The notes under the pieces: generated by a model
What the model was told of the DNA's origin: nothing
Seen by the model: the letters and a program-made list of their open reading frames with translations, nothing else
Databases searched by the model: none
In this document: positions 38,455 to 46,828 of the stretch, piece by piece
How positions within the stretch are numbered: the stretch's first letter is position 1
Layout of the letters: each line of letters starts with the position of its first letter
NCBI GenBank assembly: GCA_039808585.1
Contig: JBDHTJ010000010.1
Span: 1 to 52,934 of the forward strand
DNA from: AWTP1-13 sp039808585
GTDB taxonomy: Bacteria; Pseudomonadota; Alphaproteobacteria; Rhizobiales; Hyphomicrobiaceae
DNA: 52,934 nt
Reading direction: 5' to 3'
Made by a program: the position numbers and the translations under genes

Positions 38455-39828
38455 ATGGCAGCCCGCATCGCAGGTGTCGTCGCAGCGGTCATCTTGGCAA
38501 TCCTCTTCGGCATGGTGGTCTACAAATCGTCTGGCGCCAAACCGATCGTCCTCCCGACCAACGGCGTCACCGCGGGGGGTAAGGCCGACGATCCTGCGGG
38601 CATTGCCGCACTGCCGGAATTGAAGTCGCGCACGCAGATGCAGACCTGGCCCGGTAATCAGACGAAGCCTGCGGAACCCAGCACAGGCACCTCGCGCGCA
38701 CTCGCGCCTTCCTTGGGCGGCCAGCAAGGCGGTGAACAACTCGTCCAGCAGTGGTCGCAGGATCGCAATGCCAACGGGGATATCTTGCAGGATCCACGTA
38801 TGCTGCGCGGGCACGCGACAATCCCCGGAGACGAGCGCGCCGTGCTGGTACAGCCGCAGGGGCGTACCTGGCGCGACGTGCACAACAATAAGCTTGCATA
38901 CGGCGGCGGCATCTACATTTTCGGCGTCTCGCTTTTGATCGCGCTTTTCCTCGCACTGCGCGGACGCATCCCGCTGGAGCAGGGCGAGAGCGGCGTGAGC
39001 ATCGAACGCTTTTCGCCGCTGGAGCGGGCCAATCACTGGCTGACGGCCGCGAGTTTCATCGCCATGGCACTGACGGGCATCGTCGTTCTCTATGGCAAAG
39101 CCCTGATCAGGCCTTGGCTGGGCGCTGCTGCCTATTCGAGCCTGGCACAGTTTTCGGCTTGGTCCCACACGACGTTCGCGGTCCCGTTCGTCATCGGCGT
39201 TCTTGTGATGCTCATACTTTGGGTGCGCCAGAACCTGCCCGAGAGAAACGATTGGAACTGGCTGAAGCAGGCCGGGGGATTCCTCAACGACAGCACTGAG
39301 AAGCCACCGGCACGTCGCTTCAATGCGGGCCAGAAAATCGTATTCTGGGCCGTGGCACTGGTGGGCCTCTTTCTCGCAGCGACGGGCCTTCAGCTCATGC
39401 TGCCGTTCTATGGGCTGGGCTATACGGGCATGGAGACGGTACAGGCCCTGCACAGTGCAGCAGGCCTTATGATGATCGGCGTCATCATTGGCCATATCTA
39501 CATCGGCACCATCGGCATGGTGGGTGCCTTCCAGGCGATGTGGAGCGGTTTCGTCGACCGCAATTGGATGCGCGAGCACCACGCCCTCTGGTATCGCACG
39601 CTCGAGGCGCGGCCGGACAGCATCCGGCGCTGGGACCGGAAGGCGGAGCCGGCACCTACGTCACCGGTCATGACATTTGCAGCTGGCCTGTTCGTGGCAG
39701 TTCTCGCCGCCATCGCCGCCACCTATGCCTACCAGCACCTCAACGTCGGCTCCGCACAGGCGAATTCGCGCGACAACCCGAGCCTGATCCTTGGCCAGGA
39801 TGCCACTCAGTCTCCGCTTCGGCGCTGA
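38455..39828 (+). CDS. formate dehydrogenase cytochrome b (gamma) subunit
   Basis: A 457-residue membrane protein. An N-terminal helix and a long periplasmic domain (about residues 30-145) precede four core helices (about 185-390). Likely heme ligands are the His residues in ERANHWLTA, FSAWSHTTFA, VQALHSAAG and VIIGHIYIG. This is the FDH gamma (cytochrome b556) family, which hands electrons from formate to quinone. A final C-terminal helix is present (MTFAAGLFVAVLAAIAATYA). AAGGAG precedes the ATG. It follows the beta gene by 19 bases; no fdhE or fdhD gene follows. Confidence 0.92.
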   Translation: MAARIAGVVAAVILAILFGMVVYKSSGAKPIVLPTNGVTAGGKADDPAGIAALPELKSRTQMQTWPGNQTKPAEPSTGTSRALAPSLGGQQGGEQLVQQWSQDRNANGDILQDPRMLRGHATIPGDERAVLVQPQGRTWRDVHNNKLAYGGGIYIFGVSLLIALFLALRGRIPLEQGESGVSIERFSPLERANHWLTAASFIAMALTGIVVLYGKALIRPWLGAAAYSSLAQFSAWSHTTFAVPFVIGVLVMLILWVRQNLPERNDWNWLKQAGGFLNDSTEKPPARRFNAGQKIVFWAVALVGLFLAATGLQLMLPFYGLGYTGMETVQALHSAAGLMMIGVIIGHIYIGTIGMVGAFQAMWSGFVDRNWMREHHALWYRTLEARPDSIRRWDRKAEPAPTSPVMTFAAGLFVAVLAAIAATYAYQHLNVGSAQANSRDNPSLILGQDATQSPLRR

Positions 39829-39843
39829 CTGGCGCTTTTCCCC

Positions 39844-39869
39844 GGAACGGGCGCGCGTTAGGGGGCGTT
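39844..39869 (+). promoter_or_regulatory. EcfG-type promoter of a DUF883-like gene
   Basis: GGAAC at 39844-39848, a 17-base spacer, CGTT at 39866-39869, 34 bases before the ATG at 39903. Confidence 0.77.
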
Positions 39870-39902
39870 GACGGGTCACCCCACCCAAGAGGAGCCTCGC
39901 CG

Positions 39903-40208
39903 ATGGCAAACACCGACACCACCTCATCCGTGCATCGCCCTGGTTATTCTTCGAGCACCGGAAGCCAGACCGAGAGCATGATGGAAACCGCGAACGAAGT
40001 GCGCGAGCGTGCAAACGAAGTCGCAGGCGACCTTGCTGAGACGATCAAGGAGCATCCTTACGCCACCATCGCGCTCGCAGCCGGACTGGCTTTTGCGATC
40101 GGAGCACTCTGGAAGATCCAGGCCAACAGCCGCCGCTCCCAGCTCGAGCAGTGGATGTCCTACCTGCCAAACATGAACTCGAACTCGTTCAGGTCGTATT
40201 GGCGGTGA
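39903..40208 (+). CDS. DUF883-like membrane-tethered protein
   Basis: A 101-residue protein: Ser/Thr-rich head, amphipathic helix (MMETANEVRERANEVAGDLA), then one transmembrane helix (YATIALAAGLAFAIGALWKI) and an unusual 25-residue tail rich in Ser, Asn and Trp. The layout matches ElaB/YqjD/DUF883 stress proteins, with the tail as the difference. GAGGAG precedes the ATG. An EcfG promoter lies just upstream. Confidence 0.82.
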   Translation: MANTDTTSSVHRPGYSSSTGSQTESMMETANEVRERANEVAGDLAETIKEHPYATIALAAGLAFAIGALWKIQANSRRSQLEQWMSYLPNMNSNSFRSYWR

Positions 40209-40250
40209 GGCGAAGCCTCGTGACACGGCAGGAAAGCCGCAATTCAATCG

Positions 40251-40277
40251 GGCGCAGGCCGAATTCGGTTCTGCGCC
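40251..40277 (+). terminator. hairpin after a DUF883-like gene
   Basis: GGCGCAG (40251-40257) pairs with CTGCGCC (40271-40277), with an inner CCGAATTCGG palindrome. No U-run follows. A possible weak terminator. Confidence 0.4.
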
Positions 40278-40369
40278 ATCATGCTCCAGCTACGTGACGG
40301 GCGAGATTATTCCCATCATCGGCGTTTATAGCGGCGCCTAGGAAAGCCGCTTCGCACCGCAAATGCAGA

Positions 40370-40395
40370 TGAACCATTCCCGCAGCGTAGGCGTT
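40370..40395 (+). promoter_or_regulatory. EcfG-like promoter (TGAAC variant) of the second DUF883-like gene
   Basis: TGAAC at 40370-40374, a 17-base spacer, CGTT at 40392-40395, 45 bases before the ATG at 40440. Confidence 0.55.
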
Positions 40396-40439
40396 TGCAC
40401 CCCATTCAGCTTCACCTGGGCATCGAAAGGGAGATCTCA

Positions 40440-40775
40440 ATGGCACAAAGCAGCTATCCAGGCTCAAGCGGTTCCGGCACGACCTCGGGCACCGGCAGCA
40501 CCAGCAGCGGCACATCACAGCGCACATCGACGACGGGTTCCAGCTATAGCGGCATGTCAGATCGCGCTTCCGAGCAGGTACGCAGCGGCATGCAGTCGGC
40601 GGAGAAGGTTGCGGGCCGCGTGATGGACCAGGGGCGCGAAGTCAGCGAAGGCATGCAGCAGGTAGCCGGTAACTTCAAAACGGCGGTCGACCGGTCCGTG
40701 CGGGAGCAGCCGATGGCGACGCTCGCGATGGCAGCGATCGCAGGTTTCGTACTTGGCGCGATCTGGAAATCGTGA
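40440..40775 (+). CDS. DUF883/YqjD-like membrane-tethered protein
   Basis: A 111-residue protein: a Ser/Gly/Thr-rich head (GTTSGTGSTSSGTSQRTSTT), an amphipathic helical part (SGMQSAEKVAGRVMDQGREV) and the C-terminal membrane helix MATLAMAAIAGFVLGAIWKS. It is a paralogue of the gene at 31286-31603, sharing its last 25 residues almost exactly and the same TGAAC-type promoter. GAAAGGGAG precedes the ATG. A strong terminator follows. Probably a ribosome- or membrane-associated stress protein by family. Confidence 0.85.
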   Translation: MAQSSYPGSSGSGTTSGTGSTSSGTSQRTSTTGSSYSGMSDRASEQVRSGMQSAEKVAGRVMDQGREVSEGMQQVAGNFKTAVDRSVREQPMATLAMAAIAGFVLGAIWKS

Positions 40776-40790
40776 AATCGCATGTACCGC

Positions 40791-40820
40791 AAGGCGTGAG
40801 CTTCGGCTCACGCCTTTCTT
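40791..40820 (+). terminator. intrinsic terminator with UUCG loop
   Basis: An 11-bp perfect stem, AAGGCGTGAGC (40791-40801) with GCTCACGCCTT (40806-40816), a TTCG tetraloop, followed by TCTT. Confidence 0.88.
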
Positions 40821-40859
40821 GCGCCTGCTCTCAGTTGTTCAATCAATTCGGATCTTCAC

Positions 40860-41876
40860 ATGCGCAGGCCACCGTACCCCCTGTCTCGTCCACCGGGATT
40901 ACGCAGCAGCGGGCCGCTTCTCGCGCTGGGCACTGCGCTGGCGTTGGGTGCGTCGGCACTCATCGTCCGGCGCAACACCCAGCACGCCGAACAAACCCAT
41001 CGCCCACGGGGCTCGTTCATCGAGACGCCGCGCGGACACCAGCACTGGGTCGCCAAGGGGAATGGCCCGCCGGTCGTACTGTTACACGGCAACGGCGGCA
41101 TGATGGACGATATGCTCATCAGCGGGGTTCCAGACTTACTCGCCAGAACCTACCGCACAATAATTTTTGACCGCCCCGGCTTTGGCTACAGCGAACGCCC
41201 GCGAGGTTTTCGGTGGGACGCGCTCGCGCAGGGGCGCCTAGCTGGCGAATGCATCGCTCAGCTGGGCGTGGACCGCGCCGTCCTTGTTGGGCACTCCTGG
41301 GGCTGCCTCACGGCATTGGCCATGGCGTTGGAAATGCCTGAGCGCGTCGCTGGTCTCGTCCTGGTTTCGGGCTACTTCTTCCCGAGCGGCCGCTTCGATG
41401 CGGTGATGCAGGCGCCCGCCGCGATGCCGCTGGTGGGCGATATTCTCAACCGTACGATCCTCCCCCTGCTGGGTGAGGCGCTATCGCCGCTGCAGATCAG
41501 GCACATGTTCTCGCCGCAGGCGCCGACGCGGCGTTTCAAGCAGGAGTTTCCGCTGCAGATGGCGCTTCGCCCTGAGCAGCTCAGGGCCTATGCGCAGGAC
41601 GCTTCTCATATGCCGCAGGCGGCGCGCACTTTGTCCGTCCGATATGATGAGATCCGTTGTCCGGTGACCATCATCGCGGGAGCGCAAGATCGCATCGTGG
41701 ATGTCCGTCAATCGGAGCGACTTGCGCGAGCAATCCCGCATTCGACACTCGACATCCTCGAAGGCCATGGCCACATGCTGCACCACTTCGACCCCGCGCG
41801 GGCGGCCACCGCGGTGAACGCGATCGCGTCTGCCAGGCGTCATAACGGGCATTGGAGGGAAAGCGCGCAGGGCTAG
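40860..41876 (+). CDS. alpha/beta hydrolase, membrane-anchored
   Basis: A 338-residue hydrolase. An N-terminal hydrophobic anchor (about residues 18-36, SGPLLALGTALALGASALIV) precedes an alpha/beta fold: oxyanion region VVLLHGNGG, FDRPGFGYSERP, nucleophile elbow VLVGHSWGCL (Ser near 145), acid in IIAGAQDRIV and catalytic His in ILEGHGHMLHH. The triad is complete. The substrate is not inferable; epoxide hydrolases, haloperoxidases and esterases share this pattern. No good ribosome-binding site and no EcfG motif were seen before the ATG. It marks the right end of the stress block. Confidence 0.88.
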   Translation: MRRPPYPLSRPPGLRSSGPLLALGTALALGASALIVRRNTQHAEQTHRPRGSFIETPRGHQHWVAKGNGPPVVLLHGNGGMMDDMLISGVPDLLARTYRTIIFDRPGFGYSERPRGFRWDALAQGRLAGECIAQLGVDRAVLVGHSWGCLTALAMALEMPERVAGLVLVSGYFFPSGRFDAVMQAPAAMPLVGDILNRTILPLLGEALSPLQIRHMFSPQAPTRRFKQEFPLQMALRPEQLRAYAQDASHMPQAARTLSVRYDEIRCPVTIIAGAQDRIVDVRQSERLARAIPHSTLDILEGHGHMLHHFDPARAATAVNAIASARRHNGHWRESAQG

Positions 41877-42251
41877 CGCGCTGCCGCGGCGCGCGCTCGA
41901 CTGCGCTATCCCCGAGCCGTCTCTGCAGCCGGCGGCGGAGCACGTCCGGTACGGAACCACTCCGGAACCAGCGGATTTCCGATTTGATGCGCAAGGCGCG
42001 CTCCCTTGGTCACAAAAATGCAGGCAGATCCGTTAGTCGGCGATCGAGAAAATGCACAACGAGAGGAAATGGTCCGACAGTGAAGTGCGCAAACTTATAT
42101 ATCGATAAGCTCGAGCAATCGCATTTTACAGTTGAAGGTTTGCGGGCGATGCGCGCATGTTGCTGCCAATAAACACCATTTCGCATCTGCCGATGGATTT
42201 GATTGGAGGCCTGAGTGTATTTCTCTGCTCCCAAAATGTACGGCTTCATAC
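41877..42251. other. 375-base intergenic region before an AraC-type gene
   Basis: No protein gene is supported. A GC-rich hairpin, AGCGCGC (41875-41881) with GCGCGCT (41891-41897), follows the hydrolase stop without a U-run. An AT-rich patch with an inverted repeat, CTTAT (42094-42098) with ATAAG (42105-42109), lies about 145 bases before the chosen AraC start and may be part of its promoter or operator. Confidence 0.5.
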
Positions 42252-43163
42252 ATGACCCGCGCCAGACGTCCCCTTGGCAATATCGATCAGATTTTGCAGT
42301 TGGGGTTCAAAGATCAACCAGACGGAAAACCGGACGTGGCGCATGCTGCAGCGTTTCCCGGCGCCGCCGTGCAACATGTCCTTCTCCGCGATCCGAGCGA
42401 ATATGATTTCAAGTGGAACGGCGATGCGACCTACGTCGCGCTCCATGACCTTCGCCTGCGCGATGGGGAGATGGCAGTCGATGGAAAGAAGGTGCCTCGC
42501 ATCCTCGATCTGCGCGACCGCCTGACAGTGCTGCCGGCGCAATGCGAGGTGAACGGCTGGTCGCAGCTTGCCAAGCGCACCAATCAATTCACCGTTCTCT
42601 ACATCGACCCTCTCCTGGCCGAGAACGAGCTGGAAGAAGCGCGCGCGAAGCCGGTCAAGCCGATGGTGCATTTCGAGAACAACGACCTGCGCTTTACCCT
42701 AGAAAAACTGCGGTCTCTGCTCAAGAACCCCGACCCGTCGGACCACGTCTACGCCGAAAACCTGGCGATGGTCGCCGCACTCGAGGTCTACCGCTTGCAG
42801 AATGGGGGAGCGCCCCGGCCCATTGCCGATCGCGGACAGCTTACCGCCAGCCAGGAGCGTCTCATTCGTGAAGCCATCGCGGAAAACGCGGGGCGCAACC
42901 TGTCGCTGGGCGAGCTTGCGGCGCTCACCAAGCTCAGCCGTTTCCACTTCGCCCGCGCCTTCAAAAAGACCTTCGGCATGCCGCCGCACCAGTTCATCCT
43001 TCATAGCCGCATCGAGGCGGCGAAAGTGGCTCTCGTGAAGGATGACATCGGTCTGGCCGATCTGGCGCGGTCTCTGGGCTTTGGCAGTCAGAGCCGTTTT
43101 TCCGAGGTGTTTCGCAAGTCCACTGGTCTTTCGCCGGCGCAATATCGCCGCCGAAACAAATAA
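42252..43163 (+). CDS. AraC-family transcription regulator
   Basis: About 303 residues. The N-terminal ligand or dimer domain is unassigned (about residues 1-195; LLRDPSEYDFKWNGDATYVA, LTVLPAQCEVNGWSQLA). The C-terminal AraC/XylS DNA-binding domain has both helix-turn-helix units: LSLGELAALTKLSRFHFARA then FKKTFGMPPHQFILHSRIEA, and ADLARSLGFGSQSRFSEVFR ending in GLSPAQYRRR. Start uncertain: the ATG at 42252 has no good ribosome-binding site, and an in-frame GTG or TTG further upstream is possible. The target is unknown; the neighbours are a hydrolase gene and a DUF4153 gene. Confidence 0.9.
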   Translation: MTRARRPLGNIDQILQLGFKDQPDGKPDVAHAAAFPGAAVQHVLLRDPSEYDFKWNGDATYVALHDLRLRDGEMAVDGKKVPRILDLRDRLTVLPAQCEVNGWSQLAKRTNQFTVLYIDPLLAENELEEARAKPVKPMVHFENNDLRFTLEKLRSLLKNPDPSDHVYAENLAMVAALEVYRLQNGGAPRPIADRGQLTASQERLIREAIAENAGRNLSLGELAALTKLSRFHFARAFKKTFGMPPHQFILHSRIEAAKVALVKDDIGLADLARSLGFGSQSRFSEVFRKSTGLSPAQYRRRNK

Positions 43164-43224
43164 AAATTGCGCAAAATATTGAAATGTTGCTTCAAAAAGG
43201 CGCCGGAAAGCCTACGGCGACCGC

Positions 43225-45084
43225 TTAGCGAGAGGTGTCAACAACGATCCACACGACGAGATGGTGAACGTTCGTGATCTCGCCTTCGCGCAGCGCCTCT
43301 GCCCTCGTGACATAGAGCGCGGCCGGCAGGGTCCCTTCGCTCATTTCGACGGAGATCGCAGGAAATCTCGAGGCGCTGTTGTTGCTCAATGCGTCGCGGA
43401 GAGGCCTGGAGCTCACGATATCGAAGCGCGCACTCCGGTTCGCCGGTTCATCGTGAACGAGAAGAACCTTGCCATCGAAACTGGCGCGCAGGCCTGCCTC
43501 CTGCAAGAGCCGCTCAGAGGCGAAAGGGCTTGAGTTCGATCTCGCGAACGTAACGGGGCCTGCGATCACCGCCTTCGCCCGAGCCTCCATCAGAAACGGC
43601 TCTTTTGCCATGTAGAAGAGCCGCTCAGAACTGCTCGCCGACAGGCCCGACGATGAAATCTGCAGCCGTCTTCGCACTGCACCTGCCAGGGGGTGGCCCG
43701 CGTACAGCGATGCACCCACCAGGAGCTGCGCGGTATCTTTCCTGTCGATTGCCGCGGCGGCGGTTTCAAAGGGATTGTCCTTGAGGCCCCGGAACAGCGG
43801 CGAAAGCAGCGTCAGCTTTCGCCGGGAGGACAGGTAGTTCGTGATCGCGTCCAACCTTTGATTGTCATCGGGCTGCAGGCTTGTCCTTGTCCGCGCCTCG
43901 TCGTCGATCCGCCCACTCTTGTCGAGCAATCCTGCTGCCGACAGGATCGAGAAATACTCCCGCGCCTGCATCTTCGGCGGGAAGGCTGCCATGCCCCAGG
44001 GACCAGCTGCGGCAAGTGCCAAGAGCACGGCTAGCGAGCCGACGAGAACGCGGATGTCCTTGAAGCGGATTTCGAAGCACTGCGAGGCAACCGTGAATGC
44101 GAACCACGCACCGGTCAGCAGCAGGAAATAGCGCGCCTCGGTGAACCCATACTGGTCGACGCGCAAGAAGCCTGCAAGGAACAGCAGGCACGTCGGGACC
44201 GCGAGCAGAAGCGGCCAGAAGCGCCGGAAAGAGCCGACGAGGCGCCCCTGGTCGCGTATCGGGAAAACGAGGAGCGACGCGAGGCTCAAAAGCGCCCCGT
44301 ATGTCAGCACCATCCATCCGACGAGGCCTTTCGGGATCGTCACCTCTAAGGCGATCTTCAACGCGTAGGCATGCAGCACCAGCGCGTATGTCACGAGAAG
44401 CGGCACGAGCAGATACTTCGCAAGCATCTCGATGGCCCGGCTCGCAAGATCTTCGCCGTATCCGCCTTTCGCACCGAGGTTGATTGCCGGAACCAGCACC
44501 AGCCAACAGAAGGGTGCCACGAGCGTCATGGAAATCACCCAGATCGTGGCTGTCCCACCGAACCCGGCGTTGAACAAGAAATTTATCGAGATCCTGATGC
44601 TCGTCAGGCCCGCGGCGAACAGCAATCCGGCGGCGATACCGGTCGCGGCAGCGATCCACAGATCATGATTGAAGTGCCAGTAGGCAATCTCCGAACTGCG
44701 GTTCATGGCAAACGGCAGAAGGCCGACCAGAAGCACGAGGGCCGGAAACAGAAGCAAAATGTTGAGATCGATGCTCGGGCCGATCGCGATGAGAACGAGC
44801 ATTGCCACGGAGGCAGCGAGCGATGAAGCGATGCGCACGCGTGCATCAAATGCGCGTGCCTCCGTCACGAAATCGGAGGCCAGCGCGGCGAGGAACGCTG
44901 CCGCGAGGCCAGTCCCAATCTGCAGCCGCAGCAGGGCATCGAAGCGGGCAAACAGGCTGCTATGAAGCTCCAAGAGCGCATACGCGCAAGCCGTTACGGC
45001 GAGGAGAGACGGGACGGGAAACCGCCACAGCAAATGCCGCAACTTCGCGAGCCCCGAAAGTGGGACAAGCACCACGTTCGCCAT
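43225..45084 (-). CDS. DUF4153 multi-pass membrane protein
   Basis: A 619-residue protein. The N-terminal 400 residues hold about eleven transmembrane helices (FPVPSLLAVTACAYALLELH, VRIASSLAASVAMLVLIAIG, LFPALVLLVGLLPFAM and others) with TEARYFLLLTGAWFAFTVAS, a DUF4153 hallmark. The remaining 210 residues form a soluble, mostly extracytoplasmic domain. Function unknown; the family is often found as an orphan inner-membrane protein. There is no EcfG motif upstream, and it lies outside the stress block. It is followed by the AraC gene, which converges on it. Confidence 0.85.
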   Translation of the reverse strand: MANVVLVPLSGLAKLRHLLWRFPVPSLLAVTACAYALLELHSSLFARFDALLRLQIGTGLAAAFLAALASDFVTEARAFDARVRIASSLAASVAMLVLIAIGPSIDLNILLLFPALVLLVGLLPFAMNRSSEIAYWHFNHDLWIAAATGIAAGLLFAAGLTSIRISINFLFNAGFGGTATIWVISMTLVAPFCWLVLVPAINLGAKGGYGEDLASRAIEMLAKYLLVPLLVTYALVLHAYALKIALEVTIPKGLVGWMVLTYGALLSLASLLVFPIRDQGRLVGSFRRFWPLLLAVPTCLLFLAGFLRVDQYGFTEARYFLLLTGAWFAFTVASQCFEIRFKDIRVLVGSLAVLLALAAAGPWGMAAFPPKMQAREYFSILSAAGLLDKSGRIDDEARTRTSLQPDDNQRLDAITNYLSSRRKLTLLSPLFRGLKDNPFETAAAAIDRKDTAQLLVGASLYAGHPLAGAVRRRLQISSSGLSASSSERLFYMAKEPFLMEARAKAVIAGPVTFARSNSSPFASERLLQEAGLRASFDGKVLLVHDEPANRSARFDIVSSRPLRDALSNNSASRFPAISVEMSEGTLPAALYVTRAEALREGEITNVHHLVVWIVVDTSR

Positions 45085-45262
45085 GTCAATGATCCACCAG
45101 TATCGAAACCACGACCAACGTAATCCGCGGACCGGCCTCGATTATGGCTGAACGGCGAAGAGCGGCAATCAGTGATCAGAAGGCCGCTTATGGGCGACGC
45201 CCGGCTTAAATCTCAAACAGAAAGCCTGACCGGGCGTCGCACGCTCGTTTTCGAGGGACCTT

Positions 45263-46828
45263 CTACTCCGCGGCCTCTTTGCGAATGGCCGGGGGCGTCC
45301 AACGCAGCTTCGGCTCGCGTGCAGCCTTTGTCTCGTCGAGGCGGCGTCGCGGCGCAAAGTGGGGCGCCGACTTGAAGCGCTCCGCCTCCCCCGATTTCGC
45401 CGCGCGTGCAAGGCCATCGAGGCTCGCGATGAACCGGTCGAGACTTTGCTTCGATTCCGACTCTGTCGGCTCGATCAGCATGGCGCCGTGCACCACGAGC
45501 GGGAAGTAGACCGTCATCGGGTGGTAGCCCTCGTCGATCATCGCCTTCGCGAAATCGAGCGTGGTCACGCCCGTGCCTTCGAGCCAGCGATCGTCGAACA
45601 GCACCTCGTGCATGCACGGCTGTTCACCAAAGGGCAGCGACATCAGGTGCTGCAGGCCGGCCTTCACGTAGTTGGCATTCAGCACGGCGTCCTCGCTCGC
45701 CTGCCGCATGCCATCCGCACCGTGGCTGAGCATGTAGCTCATGGCGCGCACGAACATCCCCATCTGGCCATGGAACGCACTCATGCGGCCGAAGGGCTTC
45801 GCGCCGCCGACGCCCGCTTCCTCGACGAGACGAACTCCGCCCGCATCCGCCACCACGTAAGGCAACGGCATGAAAGGTGCGAGCGCCTCGGACAAAACAA
45901 CGGGCCCCGCGCCAGGCCCCCCGCCACCGTGCGGCGTCGAGAAGGTCTTGTGCAGGTTGATGTGCATGGCGTCGACGCCCAGATCGCCCGGCCGCGCCTT
46001 GCCCACGATGGCGTTGAAGTTGGCACCGTCGCAGTAGAAGAAGCCGCCGCCTTCGTGCACTGCCTTGGCAATCTCCACCACGTCGCGCTCGAAGAGACCG
46101 CACGTGTTGGGATTCGTGAGCATGATCGCAGCCACGTCCGGCGTCATCCGCGAACGTACTTCGGCCGGATCAACCGTGCCATCCGGACGCGTCGGCACCG
46201 ACACGACGTGATAGCCGATCAACGCGGCGGTGGCGGGGTTCGTCCCGTGCGCGGAATCAGGAACCAGCACCGCCGTGCGCTTTTCGCCGCGCGCCTCGAT
46301 GGCGGCCTTGATCGCCATCATGCCGGCAAGCTCGCCGTGGGCGCCCGCCTTCGGCGACATGGCCACCGCAGGCATGCCCGTCAGCACCTGCAGCCACCGC
46401 GAAAGCTCGCCGATCAGCGCAATGGCGCCCTGCACTGTGGATTGCGGTTGCAGGGGATGCACGTCGGCAAAACCAGGAAGCCGCGCCATGCGCTCGTTGA
46501 GGCGCGGGTTGTGCTTCATCGTGCACGAGCCGAGCGGGAAAAGGCCCGTATCGATGCCGTAGTTCTTCTGCGACAGGCGCACGTAGTGGCGCATCGCTTC
46601 AGGCTCGGCAAGGCCCGGAAGCCCGATCTCGCCTTTCCGCGCCAGCTTGCCGAGACGCGAGGGGCCGGCCGCCGCCGGTTCCTCGAGGTCGACGCCCGAG
46701 ACATCCGTGCGCCCGATCTCGAAGATCAGCGCCTCTTCCTGCTCCAGGCCCCTGTTGCCCGAGATCGTGGTGATGTGACCGGCATCGCCGGCACCAGTGT
46801 CCGTTGGGCGTCCCTGACGATTGAGCAT
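45263..46828 (-). CDS. gcvPB: glycine dehydrogenase (decarboxylating) subunit 2
   Basis: A 521-residue PLP enzyme, the C-terminal half of P-protein. SQKNYGIDTGLFPLGSCTMK near residue 90 is the family signature; AMSPKAGAHGELAGMMAIKA and the PLP Lys in INLHKTFSTPHGGGGPGAGP follow. With GcvPA it decarboxylates glycine and loads the aminomethyl group on GcvH. The ATG at 46828 shares its A with the TGA of gcvPA (TGATG), so translation is coupled; GGAGG precedes it. A split P-protein is less common in this order than the fused form. Last gene of the gcv operon. Confidence 0.96.
   Translation of the reverse strand: MLNRQGRPTDTGAGDAGHITTISGNRGLEQEEALIFEIGRTDVSGVDLEEPAAAGPSRLGKLARKGEIGLPGLAEPEAMRHYVRLSQKNYGIDTGLFPLGSCTMKHNPRLNERMARLPGFADVHPLQPQSTVQGAIALIGELSRWLQVLTGMPAVAMSPKAGAHGELAGMMAIKAAIEARGEKRTAVLVPDSAHGTNPATAALIGYHVVSVPTRPDGTVDPAEVRSRMTPDVAAIMLTNPNTCGLFERDVVEIAKAVHEGGGFFYCDGANFNAIVGKARPGDLGVDAMHINLHKTFSTPHGGGGPGAGPVVLSEALAPFMPLPYVVADAGGVRLVEEAGVGGAKPFGRMSAFHGQMGMFVRAMSYMLSHGADGMRQASEDAVLNANYVKAGLQHLMSLPFGEQPCMHEVLFDDRWLEGTGVTTLDFAKAMIDEGYHPMTVYFPLVVHGAMLIEPTESESKQSLDRFIASLDGLARAAKSGEAERFKSAPHFAPRRRLDETKAAREPKLRWTPPAIRKEAAE

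Noticed and set aside
38335..39582. A 415-codon open frame opposite the formate dehydrogenase gamma gene
   Set aside because: Shadow of a clear membrane cytochrome gene; no motif, no start signal, odd composition.
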